A DNA stretch of 64,000 bases from Nocardioides sp. zg-1230. Its GTDB lineage: Bacteria > Actinomycetota > Actinomycetes > Propionibacteriales > Nocardioidaceae. This document shows positions 45,679 through 54,656 of this stretch, piece after piece (positions within the stretch are counted from its first letter, which is position 1; every line of letters begins with the position of its first letter). The DNA is taken from contig NZ_JABJQZ010000004.1 of assembly GCF_013155335.1 (NCBI RefSeq), forward strand, positions 1 through 64,000, given 5' to 3'. The notes below the pieces were generated by a model. The model was not told the origin of the DNA. It made no database searches and saw nothing but the letters and a program-made list of their open reading frames with translations. A program made the translations under genes and the position numbers.

Positions 45679-47363
45679 GCCCGGCACGGGCGGGCAGCCG
45701 CGGGGAGGCCCCGCTCTTCTCCATCGTCACACCTGTCTTCGACCCGCCGATCGAGGTGCTCGAGGAGACGATCGCCTCGGTGCTCGCCCAGGAGCACCGC
45801 GACTGGGAGTGGATCTTCGTCGACGACGCCTCGACCGACCCGCGCGTGGTGGGCACCATCACCCGCCACATGCTCGCCGACGAGCGGATCCGGCTGCTCG
45901 AGCGCGACGTCAACGGACACATCGTGGCGGCGTCCAACGACGGCATCGAGGCCGCGCGTGGCGAGTTCATCGTGCTGCTCGACCACGACGACCTGCTGAC
46001 CGCCGACGCGCTCGCGGTCAACGCGCGCTGGATCGCCGAGCACGACGACGTCGACTACCTCTACTCCGACGAGGACAAGGTCGACGACCGCGGCCGCACC
46101 TACGGCCGTTTCGCCAAGCCCGACTGGTCCCCGGAGCGGCTGCGCGGCCAGATGTACACCTCGCACCTGTCGGTGATCCGTACATCGGTGGTGCGCGAGG
46201 TCGGCGGCTTCCGCGAGGGCTACGACGGGTCACAGGACCACGACCTGGCGCTGCGCGTGGGTGAGGTCGCCCGCCGCGTGGTGCACATCCCTGAGGTGCT
46301 CTACCACTGGCGTGCCGTCGCCGGGTCCGCGTCCGCCGCGATCGATGCCAAGCCGTATGCCACCGTCGCGGGTCAGCGCGCGGTGCAGGACCACCTCGAC
46401 CGCACCGGGGTGCCCGCCCGGGTCGAGCAGGGCGCCGAGCCCGGCCGCTACGTCATCCACCGCGACCTCGACCCGGGCATCCGCGTGTCGGTCGTCATCC
46501 CGACACTCGGCCAGAGCGACCTCGTCTTCGGGCGGCGGCGGGTGATGGTCGTGGAGGCCGTGCGCTCGCTCCTGGCCCGCACCGAGCACCGCGACGTCGA
46601 GGTGGTCGTCGTCCACGACGCCCCGACCCCGCCCGAGGTGCTCGAGCAGCTGCGCGAGGTGGCCGGGGACCGGCTGGTGCTGGTGCCCTACGCCAAGCCG
46701 TTCAACTACAGCGAGAAGATGAACCTCGGCGCCGTCGCCGCCACCGGCGAGCGGCTGGTGCTGCTCAACGACGACGTCGAGGTGATCTCCGATCGCTGGT
46801 TGGAGAACCTCGTCGCGCCCCTCGACGACCCCCGGGTCGGGATGACCGGCGCCAAGCTCTACTTCGCCGACAGCACCGTCCAGCACGCCTGCCACGCCTA
46901 CTGGGGCACCCACTACCGGCACCCGTTCCGGTTCTGGACACGGGACGAGGCCGGTCCGTTCGGCGAGCTCGTGGTCAACCGTGAGGTCAGCGGCGTCACC
47001 GCGGCCTGCGCGGCGATGAGGCGCGAGACCTACTTCGAGGTCGGCGGCTTCACCGAGACGCTGCCGGCCAACTTCAACGACGTCGACCTCTGCTACAAGG
47101 TCCGCCACGTCGGCCGCTCGATCGTGTGGGTCGCCAACTGCGAGCTCTTCCACTTCGAGTCGCGCACCCGCGAGGGGAAGGCCGAGGCGTGGGAGCGCTA
47201 CGCCGTCGTACGCCGCTGGGGGATCCCCGAGGAGGACCCGTTCACACCGAGTGCGGTTGCCTCTCCGATGATCGATCCGCACCGGATCCTGCGGGAGCGG
47301 ATCCGTGAGGCCGATCCCGGCCTTCGAGCCCCTGCCGCAGTGCCGCCGCCACCACCCAGGTGA
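45675..47363 (+). CDS. Two-domain GT2 glycosyltransferase
   Basis: A 562-residue protein with two GT-A domains. The first starts FSIVTPVFDPPIEVLEETI and has the metal site LLDHDDLL; the second starts SVVIPTLGQ and has LLNDDVEV, then VNREVSGVTAACAAMRRE. Such tandem GT2 proteins add alternating sugars to polysaccharides such as rhamnan. It has no TM helices and would work at the cytoplasmic face. The GTG overlaps the coiled-coil gene, and its last 122 nt overlap the 3' end of the opposing membrane gene. Confidence 0.88.
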   Translation: MSPARAGSRGEAPLFSIVTPVFDPPIEVLEETIASVLAQEHRDWEWIFVDDASTDPRVVGTITRHMLADERIRLLERDVNGHIVAASNDGIEAARGEFIVLLDHDDLLTADALAVNARWIAEHDDVDYLYSDEDKVDDRGRTYGRFAKPDWSPERLRGQMYTSHLSVIRTSVVREVGGFREGYDGSQDHDLALRVGEVARRVVHIPEVLYHWRAVAGSASAAIDAKPYATVAGQRAVQDHLDRTGVPARVEQGAEPGRYVIHRDLDPGIRVSVVIPTLGQSDLVFGRRRVMVVEAVRSLLARTEHRDVEVVVVHDAPTPPEVLEQLREVAGDRLVLVPYAKPFNYSEKMNLGAVAATGERLVLLNDDVEVISDRWLENLVAPLDDPRVGMTGAKLYFADSTVQHACHAYWGTHYRHPFRFWTRDEAGPFGELVVNREVSGVTAACAAMRRETYFEVGGFTETLPANFNDVDLCYKVRHVGRSIVWVANCELFHFESRTREGKAEAWERYAVVRRWGIPEEDPFTPSAVASPMIDPHRILRERIREADPGLRAPAAVPPPPPR

Positions 47364-48822
47364 AGCCGAGGGACGCCGCCAGCCAGACCAGCGTGGCGTC
47401 CGGCGCGGAGCTCCACCACCACTCGAGGTCGTCGCCGAAGATGATCTTCGAGACGTCCAGACCCGTGACGTAGCGCCGGATCTGGATGTGGAGCGAGACG
47501 GCGTGGGTGAGACCGAGCGCCGCGACGATCGCCCAGTAGGCGACGGGCGTCAGGCGCAGCGTGGTGTCCCGGGTGCCGAGCAGGCTGAGCCCGGTGAAGA
47601 TGAGCAGGATCGGCAGCACGTAGCGGGGCTGGACGCCCTCCCCGACGAGCACGTGCGACTGCATCAGCAGGTACATCGGATGCACGAAGAGGGCAGCGCC
47701 GATCAGTGCGAGCCCGACGAGCTTGGCCGGGAACATCCGGCGCCAGCCCTGGAGGAGCACGCCGAACCACACCGCGATGCCGAGCATCGGGACCATCGGC
47801 GGGAAGGGGGTGTCGAACCAGCCGATGTTGCCGAGCGGCCCCGAGCCGAACATGCCCAGCCACAGGGTGGGCAGCGAGGAGAGGTTGATGAGGAAGAGCT
47901 GCGTCGTGGTGAGCTCGATCCGTGTGTAGCCGAAGCCGTCGGTGAGCGCCGAGGCGTGCCCCGACGACAGGAAGATCGCGGCCGCCAGGGCGAACGAGAT
48001 CGCGGCGGCTGCCGTCACCACGGGAGCGCGACGCAGGTGGCGCACGCGGAGGATGACGACGAGGGCGACGCTCATCAGCACGAACAGGCACCCGTCGGCA
48101 CGGGAGCCCGAGCCGATGAAGGCGGCGAGGACGGCGAAGGCGGCCAGCGCGTTGCGGCGCCAGCCCTCCTCCTCGTACGCCACGTAGAGCGCCGGCCAGA
48201 GGGTCGCGGCCCCCAGGATCGCCCAGCTGCTGGGGTTGGTGGAGGCGAGCACGGCCACCAGCAGAGGCACGGACATGAGCACGAGCGGCACGGCCGCGAG
48301 AGGGCGCCGTCGACGGGGCAGCAGCGCAGCGAGGCCCGCCACGAGCGCGACGGCGATCAGTGAGTTGACCATCCGCATCACGGCGACGGCCGGCCCGACG
48401 TCGGGGCCGACGAACAGCGACATGGTGGCGTAGAAGTACGGCGGGTAGGCGCCACCCCAGTTCCCGTGGTCGATCCCGGTCTGGGGGCCCTTGAGGGTGA
48501 ACTGCTCCTGGCACGCTGCGCTCGCCGCGAAGTCGCCGCCGTAGCAGATCCCGGCACCGGAGGCGAGGTACGGGAGCAGCCGGTGGTCGGGCATCCCCTC
48601 CATCTCTCCGCAGCGGTCAGGGTCGATGCCCTGGGCGCACCAGATCGAGGCCAGGTGGTAGTCGTCGTCGGGGGACGAGCCGGCCGGGGAGGCGATCGAC
48701 CAGCCGGCGAGTGCCGCGAACGCGGCGAGGCAGGTGGCGACCCACGCGGCAACGGTCCTCGCGGTGGGGCGGGAAGTCGTGCTTGCGGCTGCGGGCGCGG
48801 CCCCGTGATTGCCCCTCGACAT
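47242..48822 (-). CDS. DUF2142-like multi-span membrane protein
   Basis: A 526-residue protein with about 11-12 TM helices, an N-terminal helix followed by a soluble loop containing PDDDYHLASIWCAQG and a Cys-rich region (CGEM, CYGG, CQEQF). The topology and early DDxxH-type acidic loop resemble GT-C enzymes and DUF2142 proteins that use polyprenyl-phosphate sugars. The start has TAGGCT 8 nt upstream, whose TAG is the stop of the acyltransferase gene. The 3' end overlaps the opposing GT2 gene by 122 nt. Confidence 0.75.
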   Translation of the reverse strand: MSRGNHGAAPAAASTTSRPTARTVAAWVATCLAAFAALAGWSIASPAGSSPDDDYHLASIWCAQGIDPDRCGEMEGMPDHRLLPYLASGAGICYGGDFAASAACQEQFTLKGPQTGIDHGNWGGAYPPYFYATMSLFVGPDVGPAVAVMRMVNSLIAVALVAGLAALLPRRRRPLAAVPLVLMSVPLLVAVLASTNPSSWAILGAATLWPALYVAYEEEGWRRNALAAFAVLAAFIGSGSRADGCLFVLMSVALVVILRVRHLRRAPVVTAAAAISFALAAAIFLSSGHASALTDGFGYTRIELTTTQLFLINLSSLPTLWLGMFGSGPLGNIGWFDTPFPPMVPMLGIAVWFGVLLQGWRRMFPAKLVGLALIGAALFVHPMYLLMQSHVLVGEGVQPRYVLPILLIFTGLSLLGTRDTTLRLTPVAYWAIVAALGLTHAVSLHIQIRRYVTGLDVSKIIFGDDLEWWWSSAPDATLVWLAASLGFTWVVAAALRQGLEGRDRPHGSAPAGSGADRSSERQPHSV

Positions 48823-48830
48823 GAGGGCAG

Positions 48831-48836
48831 AGCCTA
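48831..48836 (-). promoter_or_regulatory. -10 TAGGCT of the DUF2142-like gene, overlapping a stop codon
   Basis: On the minus strand TAGGCT lies 8 nt before the ATG at 48822 and its TAG (48834-48836) ends the upstream acyltransferase gene. Confidence 0.45.
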
Positions 48837-49949
48837 GCTTCCGCCGGGCTGTGAACCCCGAACCGGGTCACCGGGACCGGGCTCCGACGAGGACGGGTGG
48901 TCGCCCGCCGGCGGTGCCGTCGGACGAGGCTTGTGACGCAGCGCCGGTCGCTCGATGAGCCGCCACGACGCGATCGCCAGCAGCCACACCACCGGAGTCG
49001 CGAGGGCCATCATCACCCAGGGGTCGTCCACGCCCCACTGCACCAGAGCCTGCTGCACCGGGAACGCCCAGATGTAGACGCCGTAGGACGCGTCACCCCA
49101 TCGGACGAGCACCTGCCCCACGGGGCGGACGGCGTAGGCGAACCAGTAGGACAGGTAGACCGCCGCCGGCGTCCACACCAGCACCCGGACGGCGTCGGGG
49201 CCGAGTCCCGACGCGACGCAGAGCGGCACCAGGGCCAGGGCGACGGGCCACGCGAGCACGATCCGGTCGCGCCACGTGTAGGCGGCGGCACCGAGCGCGA
49301 AGGCCGACAAGACGTAGGTCGCGCCGACGGCCTCCGACGTCACGGTCACCCACCAGGCCGCCCACACCAGGCTGAGCCCGGCGAACGTCGTGACCAGCCA
49401 CCGGCGGCCCAGCAGGCCCGCCAGCCCCAGCAGGAAGAGGCAGAAGTAGGCGAAGACCTCGACCGGGAGGCTCCACAGCGGCCCGTTGACCCCGGGGTAG
49501 AGGTTGCCCTCGAAGACGCCCGGGAGCGGCGCCCCGAACGTGTAGAGCAGGGTGACCCGCACCGGGTAGATCCACGTCTCCCACGACGAGTAGTACGACG
49601 ACAACGACCGGCTCGTCACGAGCGGCCCCAGCACGAAGGCGGTCACGAGCGCGACCGTCGCCAGGGCGGGGAGCAGGCGCAGGGCGCGCTTGACCCAGAA
49701 GTCGCGCGGCGACGGGTCGTGCTCCCAGCTGCGGCGGATCAGCAGGCCGCTGACGGCGAAGAAGACCAGGACGCCGACGTTGCCCAGCGTCGTGCCGAAC
49801 TGGTGCAGCGGCTCCTCGCGCCCGACGAGGGCGAAGGAGTGTGACACCAGGACCGACCACGCCGCCATCAGCCGGAGCACGTCGAAGTTGTTCTCCCTGC
49901 TGCCGAGCCGGTCCGCGAGGCGTACGCCGCGCAGCTGGGGGACGGTCAT
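48834..49949 (-). CDS. Acyltransferase 3 family protein (O-acyltransferase)
   Basis: A 371-residue integral membrane acyltransferase. The signature FDVLRLMAAWSVLVSHSFAL carries the catalytic-type His, and NVGVLVFFAVSGLLIRRSW with the conserved Phe-Phe/Ser-Gly pattern follows; about 10 TM helices in all. It would acetylate or otherwise acylate sugars of the surface polymer, taking the acyl group across the membrane. The ATG overlaps the methyltransferase stop by 4 nt, so the two are co-translated. Confidence 0.88.
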   Translation of the reverse strand: MTVPQLRGVRLADRLGSRENNFDVLRLMAAWSVLVSHSFALVGREEPLHQFGTTLGNVGVLVFFAVSGLLIRRSWEHDPSPRDFWVKRALRLLPALATVALVTAFVLGPLVTSRSLSSYYSSWETWIYPVRVTLLYTFGAPLPGVFEGNLYPGVNGPLWSLPVEVFAYFCLFLLGLAGLLGRRWLVTTFAGLSLVWAAWWVTVTSEAVGATYVLSAFALGAAAYTWRDRIVLAWPVALALVPLCVASGLGPDAVRVLVWTPAAVYLSYWFAYAVRPVGQVLVRWGDASYGVYIWAFPVQQALVQWGVDDPWVMMALATPVVWLLAIASWRLIERPALRHKPRPTAPPAGDHPSSSEPGPGDPVRGSQPGGS

Positions 49950-50887
49950 CCGACCGCGTCGCGCAGCGGGCGCTGCGAGCCGGTGGTGAGGTCCTGCACC
50001 ACCAGGTGGGCGATCTCGTCGAGGCGCGCGCTGCCGGAGAGGTGGGTGAGGTTGCCCGAGGCGTCGCGCGACTCGCGGAAACGGGACTCGACGTAGCCCT
50101 CGGCCGCCGACAGCGCCCGGAGGTCGCCGAGCTGGTCGAGCCGGACGAAGTAGGCGTTGTTGCCGTTGCTGTTGCTGCCGACGAAGGCGTAGCCCTTGCG
50201 CTCGGCGAGGTCGCACAGGGCACCGAGCGAGGCGCCGAAGAAGAGGTGGGAGTGGTGCGCCGCGCGCCGCGTGAAGTCGGCCGCGTAGGGGACGGTCACC
50301 TTGGCCTCCGGGCCGAAGACGCTGTTGTACTCCGCGACGACGACGACGGGGGAGACGACCTCGATCGCCTCCCAGACCCAGTAGTCGTTGCCGTCGATGT
50401 CGATGCTCAGCAGGCCCACCTCGCCGGTGAAGCCGGCCGAGGTGAACAGGTCGTTGATGTTCTCGCGCGTGATGAAGCTGGCGACGGCGGTGAGGTCGTG
50501 GCGCCAGTGCTCCGCCATCGTCGTGATGCTCGCGACGTTGGCCTCGCTGCCGTCGATGACGAGGCCCCGCCAGTTGTCCTTGACCAGCAGGAAGCGGGTG
50601 TTGGACTCGCGGTAGGTCTCCACGCCGAACTCGATGAAGCTCTCGGGAGCGTCCACGTGCTGGAGCAGGTACTGGATGATGCCGTCGTCGCCGAACTGGG
50701 AGAACACGCGGAACTCCACCTCGCGCAGCGACGACACGCTCGCCGGCAGCTGGCGCGCCAGCATCGTGCCCGTCAGCACCCGGTTGAGCTCGATCTCCCG
50801 GGTGAGCTGACCCGGCGTCTGCGCGCGCACCTGCTGGAGCACCTGGGCCACCCGCGGTGAGCCCGCCACCAGTCGCTCTCGCAGCAT
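49946..50887 (-). CDS. FkbM-like SAM methyltransferase
   Basis: A 313-residue soluble protein. The Rossmann-like motifs are FIEFGVETYRESNTRFL (SAM-binding loop), LVIDGSEANV (acidic strand 2) and LLSIDIDGNDYWVWEAI, resembling the DxDG motif of FkbM methyltransferases. It would O-methylate a sugar. The first 75 residues are helical and unlike the family core. An ATG at 50887 preceded by AGGGGA is the likely start. It is coupled to the acyltransferase downstream. Confidence 0.7.
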   Translation of the reverse strand: MLRERLVAGSPRVAQVLQQVRAQTPGQLTREIELNRVLTGTMLARQLPASVSSLREVEFRVFSQFGDDGIIQYLLQHVDAPESFIEFGVETYRESNTRFLLVKDNWRGLVIDGSEANVASITTMAEHWRHDLTAVASFITRENINDLFTSAGFTGEVGLLSIDIDGNDYWVWEAIEVVSPVVVVAEYNSVFGPEAKVTVPYAADFTRRAAHHSHLFFGASLGALCDLAERKGYAFVGSNSNGNNAYFVRLDQLGDLRALSAAEGYVESRFRESRDASGNLTHLSGSARLDEIAHLVVQDLTTGSQRPLRDAVG

Positions 50888-50993
50888 GTCGTCCCCTGTG
50901 TGTCGGCGTCTCGGACGGCTCGGACGATACAGGTCCACCGCGCCGTCACCGCGGAGCGGTCGCGCCGGTGCCTCGACGGCGGGTGCCCACGCC

Positions 50994-50999
50994 TACGAT
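50994..50999 (+). promoter_or_regulatory. -10 TACGAT, leaderless promoter of the flippase gene
   Basis: TACGAT lies 8 nt before the GTG at 51008; no Shine-Dalgarno sequence. Confidence 0.45.
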
Positions 51000-51007
51000 G
51001 GCTGATC

Positions 51008-52219
51008 GTGTCGAGACGATCGCAGCTGGTGGGCTCGCCGACCGCCCTCGTCCTCGGTGCGTCCCTGGTCAGCGGCGTCTCGGGCTACCTCGCGCTCATC
51101 CTCGCCGCCCGGACGCTCAGCCCGGCCGACAACGCCGAGTTCCTCGTCTTCTGGGGCACGGTCTTCGCGCTCTACGGCGTCCTCATCGGCGTCACCACCG
51201 AGACCACGCGCGCCGTGACCACTGCCCGCGACGACCGGCCCGCGACCACGCCGCTGATGCCGGTGGTCGTGGGCTTCGGGCTCACGCTCGTGGCCGTCGT
51301 CGCCCTGAGCGGGCTGGTCTGGGCGCCTGCTGTGCTCGGCGCCGACTGGCTGGCCCTGCTCGGCGCCACCGCGCTCGGCAGCGCTCTGTTCGCCGTCCAC
51401 GTCGCCGTGTCCGGCGTCGCGTCGGGTCGGGGGGCCTGGTCGGGCTACAGCCTGCTGGTCGCCGGCGAGACGGCCTCACGCCTGCTCCTCTTCGTCGTCG
51501 TGGCGCTCACCGCCGCCAGCGTCACCGGCTTCGCGGTGGCCAGCGCGGTCGCGTCTGGCTTCTGGCTCCTGGCGACGCTGTTCTCGCGCCGCTACCGCGA
51601 CCTCTGGAACCAGCGCGTGGAGGCCGACGTACGCGGACTGCTCCGGCGGCTCGTCGCCTCCTGCTCGGCCACCGGCGTCTCGGCGCTGCTGCTCGTCGGC
51701 TACCCGGTGCTGCTGCGGGTGACCACACCCGACGACGTCTTCGCGGGGGCGGCGCCCCTCGTGCTGGCCGTCTCGCTGTGCCGCGCCCCGCTGCTCGTTC
51801 CGCTCGGCGCCTACCAGAACGTCGTCGTGTCGAAGGTGGCCGCGCACGGCGTGCGCGCGCTGGTGCCGGTGCTGGTCGGGCTCGGCGCCGTCACCGCGGT
51901 CGGCGCGCTGGCGGCGTGGCCCGTCGGGCCCTGGGCGCTCCGGCTGGTCAACCCCGACTACCACGTCGACGGGCCCGTCTTCGCGGGCCTCGTCCTCGGT
52001 GCGGGGCTGGTCGCGGTGCTCACGGTGACCGGAGCGGCGGCCGTGGCACTGGACCACCACACGGTCCACCTCGCGGGCTGGATCGCCGCCACCGTGACGA
52101 CCCTCGGGGTGCTGCTCGTGCCGGGGATGCTCGAGGCCCGCGTCGTGACGTCGCTGCTGGTCGGCCCGGCGGTCGGGGTGCTCGTGCACCTCGTCTGGGG
52201 GCGGCGGCGCATCCGTTAG
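51008..52219 (+). CDS. Wzx-like polysaccharide flippase
   Basis: A 403-residue integral membrane protein with about 12 hydrophobic helices and very short loops, the topology of MOP-superfamily lipid-linked oligosaccharide flippases (LILAARTLSPADNAEFLVFWG is the typical early region). It would move the finished lipid-linked glycan to the outer face. Its TAG stop forms the start of the -10 hexamer of the next gene. Identity rests on topology and context. Confidence 0.75.
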   Translation: MSRRSQLVGSPTALVLGASLVSGVSGYLALILAARTLSPADNAEFLVFWGTVFALYGVLIGVTTETTRAVTTARDDRPATTPLMPVVVGFGLTLVAVVALSGLVWAPAVLGADWLALLGATALGSALFAVHVAVSGVASGRGAWSGYSLLVAGETASRLLLFVVVALTAASVTGFAVASAVASGFWLLATLFSRRYRDLWNQRVEADVRGLLRRLVASCSATGVSALLLVGYPVLLRVTTPDDVFAGAAPLVLAVSLCRAPLLVPLGAYQNVVVSKVAAHGVRALVPVLVGLGAVTAVGALAAWPVGPWALRLVNPDYHVDGPVFAGLVLGAGLVAVLTVTGAAAVALDHHTVHLAGWIAATVTTLGVLLVPGMLEARVVTSLLVGPAVGVLVHLVWGRRRIR

Positions 52220-52222
52220 GGT
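52217..52222 (+). promoter_or_regulatory. -10 TAGGGT of the GT4 gene, overlapping a stop codon
   Basis: TAGGGT lies exactly 7 nt before the GTG at 52230 and its TAG is the stop of the flippase gene. Confidence 0.5.
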
Positions 52223-52229
52223 CTGGGCC

Positions 52230-53336
52230 GTGCCAGAGCGTCCCCTCGTCCTCGTCGACATGCTGTCCTACACCGGCACGAAGGGCGGGATGGAGACCTA
52301 CACGCGTGAGCTCTACCGCGCGCTCGGCCAGCTCGACACCGGCCTCGACTTCGTGGCGTTCGCCAGCAAGGAGGGGGCCCGCCTCGACCTGTCCTGGTTC
52401 CCCGGCGAGGTGGTCGCCTCGCGCATCAGCGGCGAGAACCGCTTCGTGTGGGCCTTCGGAGAGCTGGTCGCGTCGAGCTGGGTCGCCCGGCGCCGCCGCG
52501 CGGACCTCGTGCACTCACCGGCCACGCTCGGCCCGATGTGGACCTCGATGCCGACCGTCATCACCATCCACGACATGCTCTACTGGAGCCACCCGGAGCT
52601 GATGACGACCCCGCTCTACACGCGCCCGGTCATGTGGATGGAGAAGCGGGGAGCCGCCAACGCCTCCCACGTCATCACCGACAGCCAGGTCTCGGCCGAC
52701 GAGATAGTGAAGTACCTCGGCTTCCCGCGAGAGCGCCTGCACGTCACCCTCCTCGCGGCCGAGCACCCCGACACCCCGCCGTCGCTCGACCGCGCCACCG
52801 ACAACCTGCTCCTGGCGAGCGGCCAGCGACGCCCCCACAAGAACTGGGACCGGCTGATCCGCGCCCTCGCGCTGGTCGAGGAGGAGGCTCGTCCGCGGCT
52901 GGTGATCACGGGCGGCCGCGGCGAGGACCCGCTGGCGCCGGTGGTCGCGGAGACCGGAATGGGCAACTGGGTCGAGCTCCGCGGCTGGGTGGACGACGAC
53001 GAGCTCGCCGACCTGCGCTCCCGCGCCCGGGCAATGGCCTTCCCGACCCTGGCCGAGGGCTTCGGCCTGCCGATCCTCGAGGCGATGGTGCTGGGCCTGC
53101 CCGTCATCGCCTCCGACCTCCCGGTCCTGCGCGAGGTCGGGGGAGACGCCGCCCTGTGGTTCGACCCCTACGACCTCGACTCCATCGCCGACGCGATCCG
53201 CACGGTCGCGACGAAGCCCGAGGTGCTGCCCGTCATGGCCGCCGCGGGCCTCGAGCAGGCCGCCCAGTTCAGCTGGGAGCGGGTCGCTCGCGAGACGCTC
53301 GACGTCTTCCGGACCGCGCTGGGCGGTCGCCGCTGA
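52230..53336 (+). CDS. GT4-family glycosyltransferase
   Basis: A 368-residue GT-B retaining glycosyltransferase. The N-terminal acceptor domain has GTKGGMETYTRELY; the donor domain has SGQRRPHKNWDRLIRAL and the nucleotide-sugar motif FPTLAEGFGLPILEAM (Glu-x7-Glu). Resembles mannosyl- and rhamnosyltransferases of cell-wall polysaccharide pathways. The GTG start is 7 nt after a TAGGGT. Confidence 0.92.
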   Translation: MPERPLVLVDMLSYTGTKGGMETYTRELYRALGQLDTGLDFVAFASKEGARLDLSWFPGEVVASRISGENRFVWAFGELVASSWVARRRRADLVHSPATLGPMWTSMPTVITIHDMLYWSHPELMTTPLYTRPVMWMEKRGAANASHVITDSQVSADEIVKYLGFPRERLHVTLLAAEHPDTPPSLDRATDNLLLASGQRRPHKNWDRLIRALALVEEEARPRLVITGGRGEDPLAPVVAETGMGNWVELRGWVDDDELADLRSRARAMAFPTLAEGFGLPILEAMVLGLPVIASDLPVLREVGGDAALWFDPYDLDSIADAIRTVATKPEVLPVMAAAGLEQAAQFSWERVARETLDVFRTALGGRR

Positions 53337-53364
53337 CCCCTCGTCGCCGGGGGGTGGCCCGGGC

Positions 53365-54267
53365 TCAGCGCTCGGTCGCGTGCGCGAGCAGGGACCGTAC
53401 GGCGCTGCGCTCGCGCTGGCGCAGCGCGGTGGGCAGCAACGTCACCGCGTGCAGCCGCGAGGTCCAGCGCAAACGCGCCGTGCGGGCGGCACGGCTCCAC
53501 CCGCGATCGCCCATCTGCGCGGCGGCGGAGGCGTAGTAGCGACGCTCGTCGGCGAAGCGGGTGCCGTGCAGCAGGCTGCTCGCGGAGGCGCTCTGCGTGT
53601 GGCGACGGTAGGAGAAGCAGACGGTCGGGTCGAGCACAAGGGACTCGCCGGCGGCCGTCATGTCGATCAGCAGGGCGAGGTCCTGGATGATCGGCAGGCC
53701 GTCGCGGAAGGCGTAGCGCTGCAGCGCCTCGGTGCGGAAGACCAGGGCGGGCCAGTAGTGCCAGGCGCCCCGCAGCAGGCTGGTGGCCAGCCGCTCGCCC
53801 GAGAGCTCCGTGCGCCGCTCGACCGACGGCCGGATCGCGCGCTTGACCCGGTCGGTCAGCGGGTCGATCGGAGCACCGTTCTCGTCGATGACCTGGACGC
53901 CGACCTGGATCGTGGCCGCCGTCGGGAACTCGCGGTGGGCGGCCTTCACGGTCTCGACGAACGTCGGGTGCATGAGGTCGTCGCAGCCCATGAACATCAT
54001 CAGCTCACCCGAGGCCAGCTCGCGGCAGCGCTGGTAGTTGTCGGTGATGCCCAGGTTGGTCTCGTTGCGGACGTAGGTGATCCGCGGGTCGTCCTCCGCG
54101 GCGAAGTGCTCGGCGACCCCCGGGTCGGGGTAGCAGTCGTCGACGACGGTGATCGTCCAGCCGGGGTCGGTCTGGGCCTTGACGCTCGCGACGGTGGCGT
54201 AGAGCAGCGCGGGGTCACCCCAGAAGGGGATGAAGACCTCCAGCGGGCTCGGGGTCGCGGCGCTCAC
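53365..54267 (-). CDS. GT2-family glycosyltransferase
   Basis: A 300-residue GT-A enzyme: EVFIPFWGDPALLYATVASVK at the start, VVDDCYPDPG, then MMFMGCDDLMHPTF with the metal-binding Asp pair, and QDLALLIDM acceptor region. No TM helices. It should transfer a sugar from a nucleotide donor. The GTG start overlaps the stop of the DUF2304 gene (GTGA), so it ends a three-gene unit with DUF2304 and the polyprenyl-P glycosyltransferase. Confidence 0.88.
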   Translation of the reverse strand: MSAATPSPLEVFIPFWGDPALLYATVASVKAQTDPGWTITVVDDCYPDPGVAEHFAAEDDPRITYVRNETNLGITDNYQRCRELASGELMMFMGCDDLMHPTFVETVKAAHREFPTAATIQVGVQVIDENGAPIDPLTDRVKRAIRPSVERRTELSGERLATSLLRGAWHYWPALVFRTEALQRYAFRDGLPIIQDLALLIDMTAAGESLVLDPTVCFSYRRHTQSASASSLLHGTRFADERRYYASAAAQMGDRGWSRAARTARLRWTSRLHAVTLLPTALRQRERSAVRSLLAHATER

Positions 54268-54656
54268 TCGCGCGGCTCGTCGCTGGGCTCGCCGGTGCGG
54301 AGCGCACCGCCGGCGTGGCGGTGCTGGTCGATCTCGAGGCGGAGCAGGGCGATCTCCTCGGCGAGGGTGCGGGTGCGCTCCTCGAGACGCCCGAGCTCGG
54401 AGCTGTGCTGCAGCGTGAGCACCATGATGACCATCGAGGCGCCGAAGAACAGCAGGTTGGCGGGCACCTCGAGGCCGATGGCCTGCGAGGTGCGGATGAG
54501 GATCGCCGGGAAGGCCGCGACCGTGATGATCGACAGTGCGACCAGTGCCCAGATGAGGGCGTACTTCTCGCGCAGCCGGTGGCGGCGCATCATCTCGAAC
54601 AGCGCGAGCAGGATGATGACCGAGCCGACCAGCCCGAGGATCGTGACGCCGCTCAC
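54264..54656 (-). CDS. DUF2304 membrane protein
   Basis: A 130-residue protein with three hydrophobic segments (residues about 5-20, 33-52 and 65-84) and a charged coiled-coil tail (ELGRLEERTRTLAEEIALL). DUF2304 genes are usually next to a polyprenyl-phosphate glycosyltransferase gene, as here, and are thought to be its membrane partner. Both ends overlap neighbouring genes by 4 nt, so translation of all three is coupled. Confidence 0.85.
   Translation of the reverse strand: MSGVTILGLVGSVIILLALFEMMRRHRLREKYALIWALVALSIITVAAFPAILIRTSQAIGLEVPANLLFFGASMVIMVLTLQHSSELGRLEERTRTLAEEIALLRLEIDQHRHAGGALRTGEPSDEPRE

Noticed and set aside
42978..46166. A 1062-codon minus-strand open frame across rodA, the radical SAM gene and the start of the glycan block
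   Set aside because: It spans several well-supported genes and gaps, and its protein is compositional noise.
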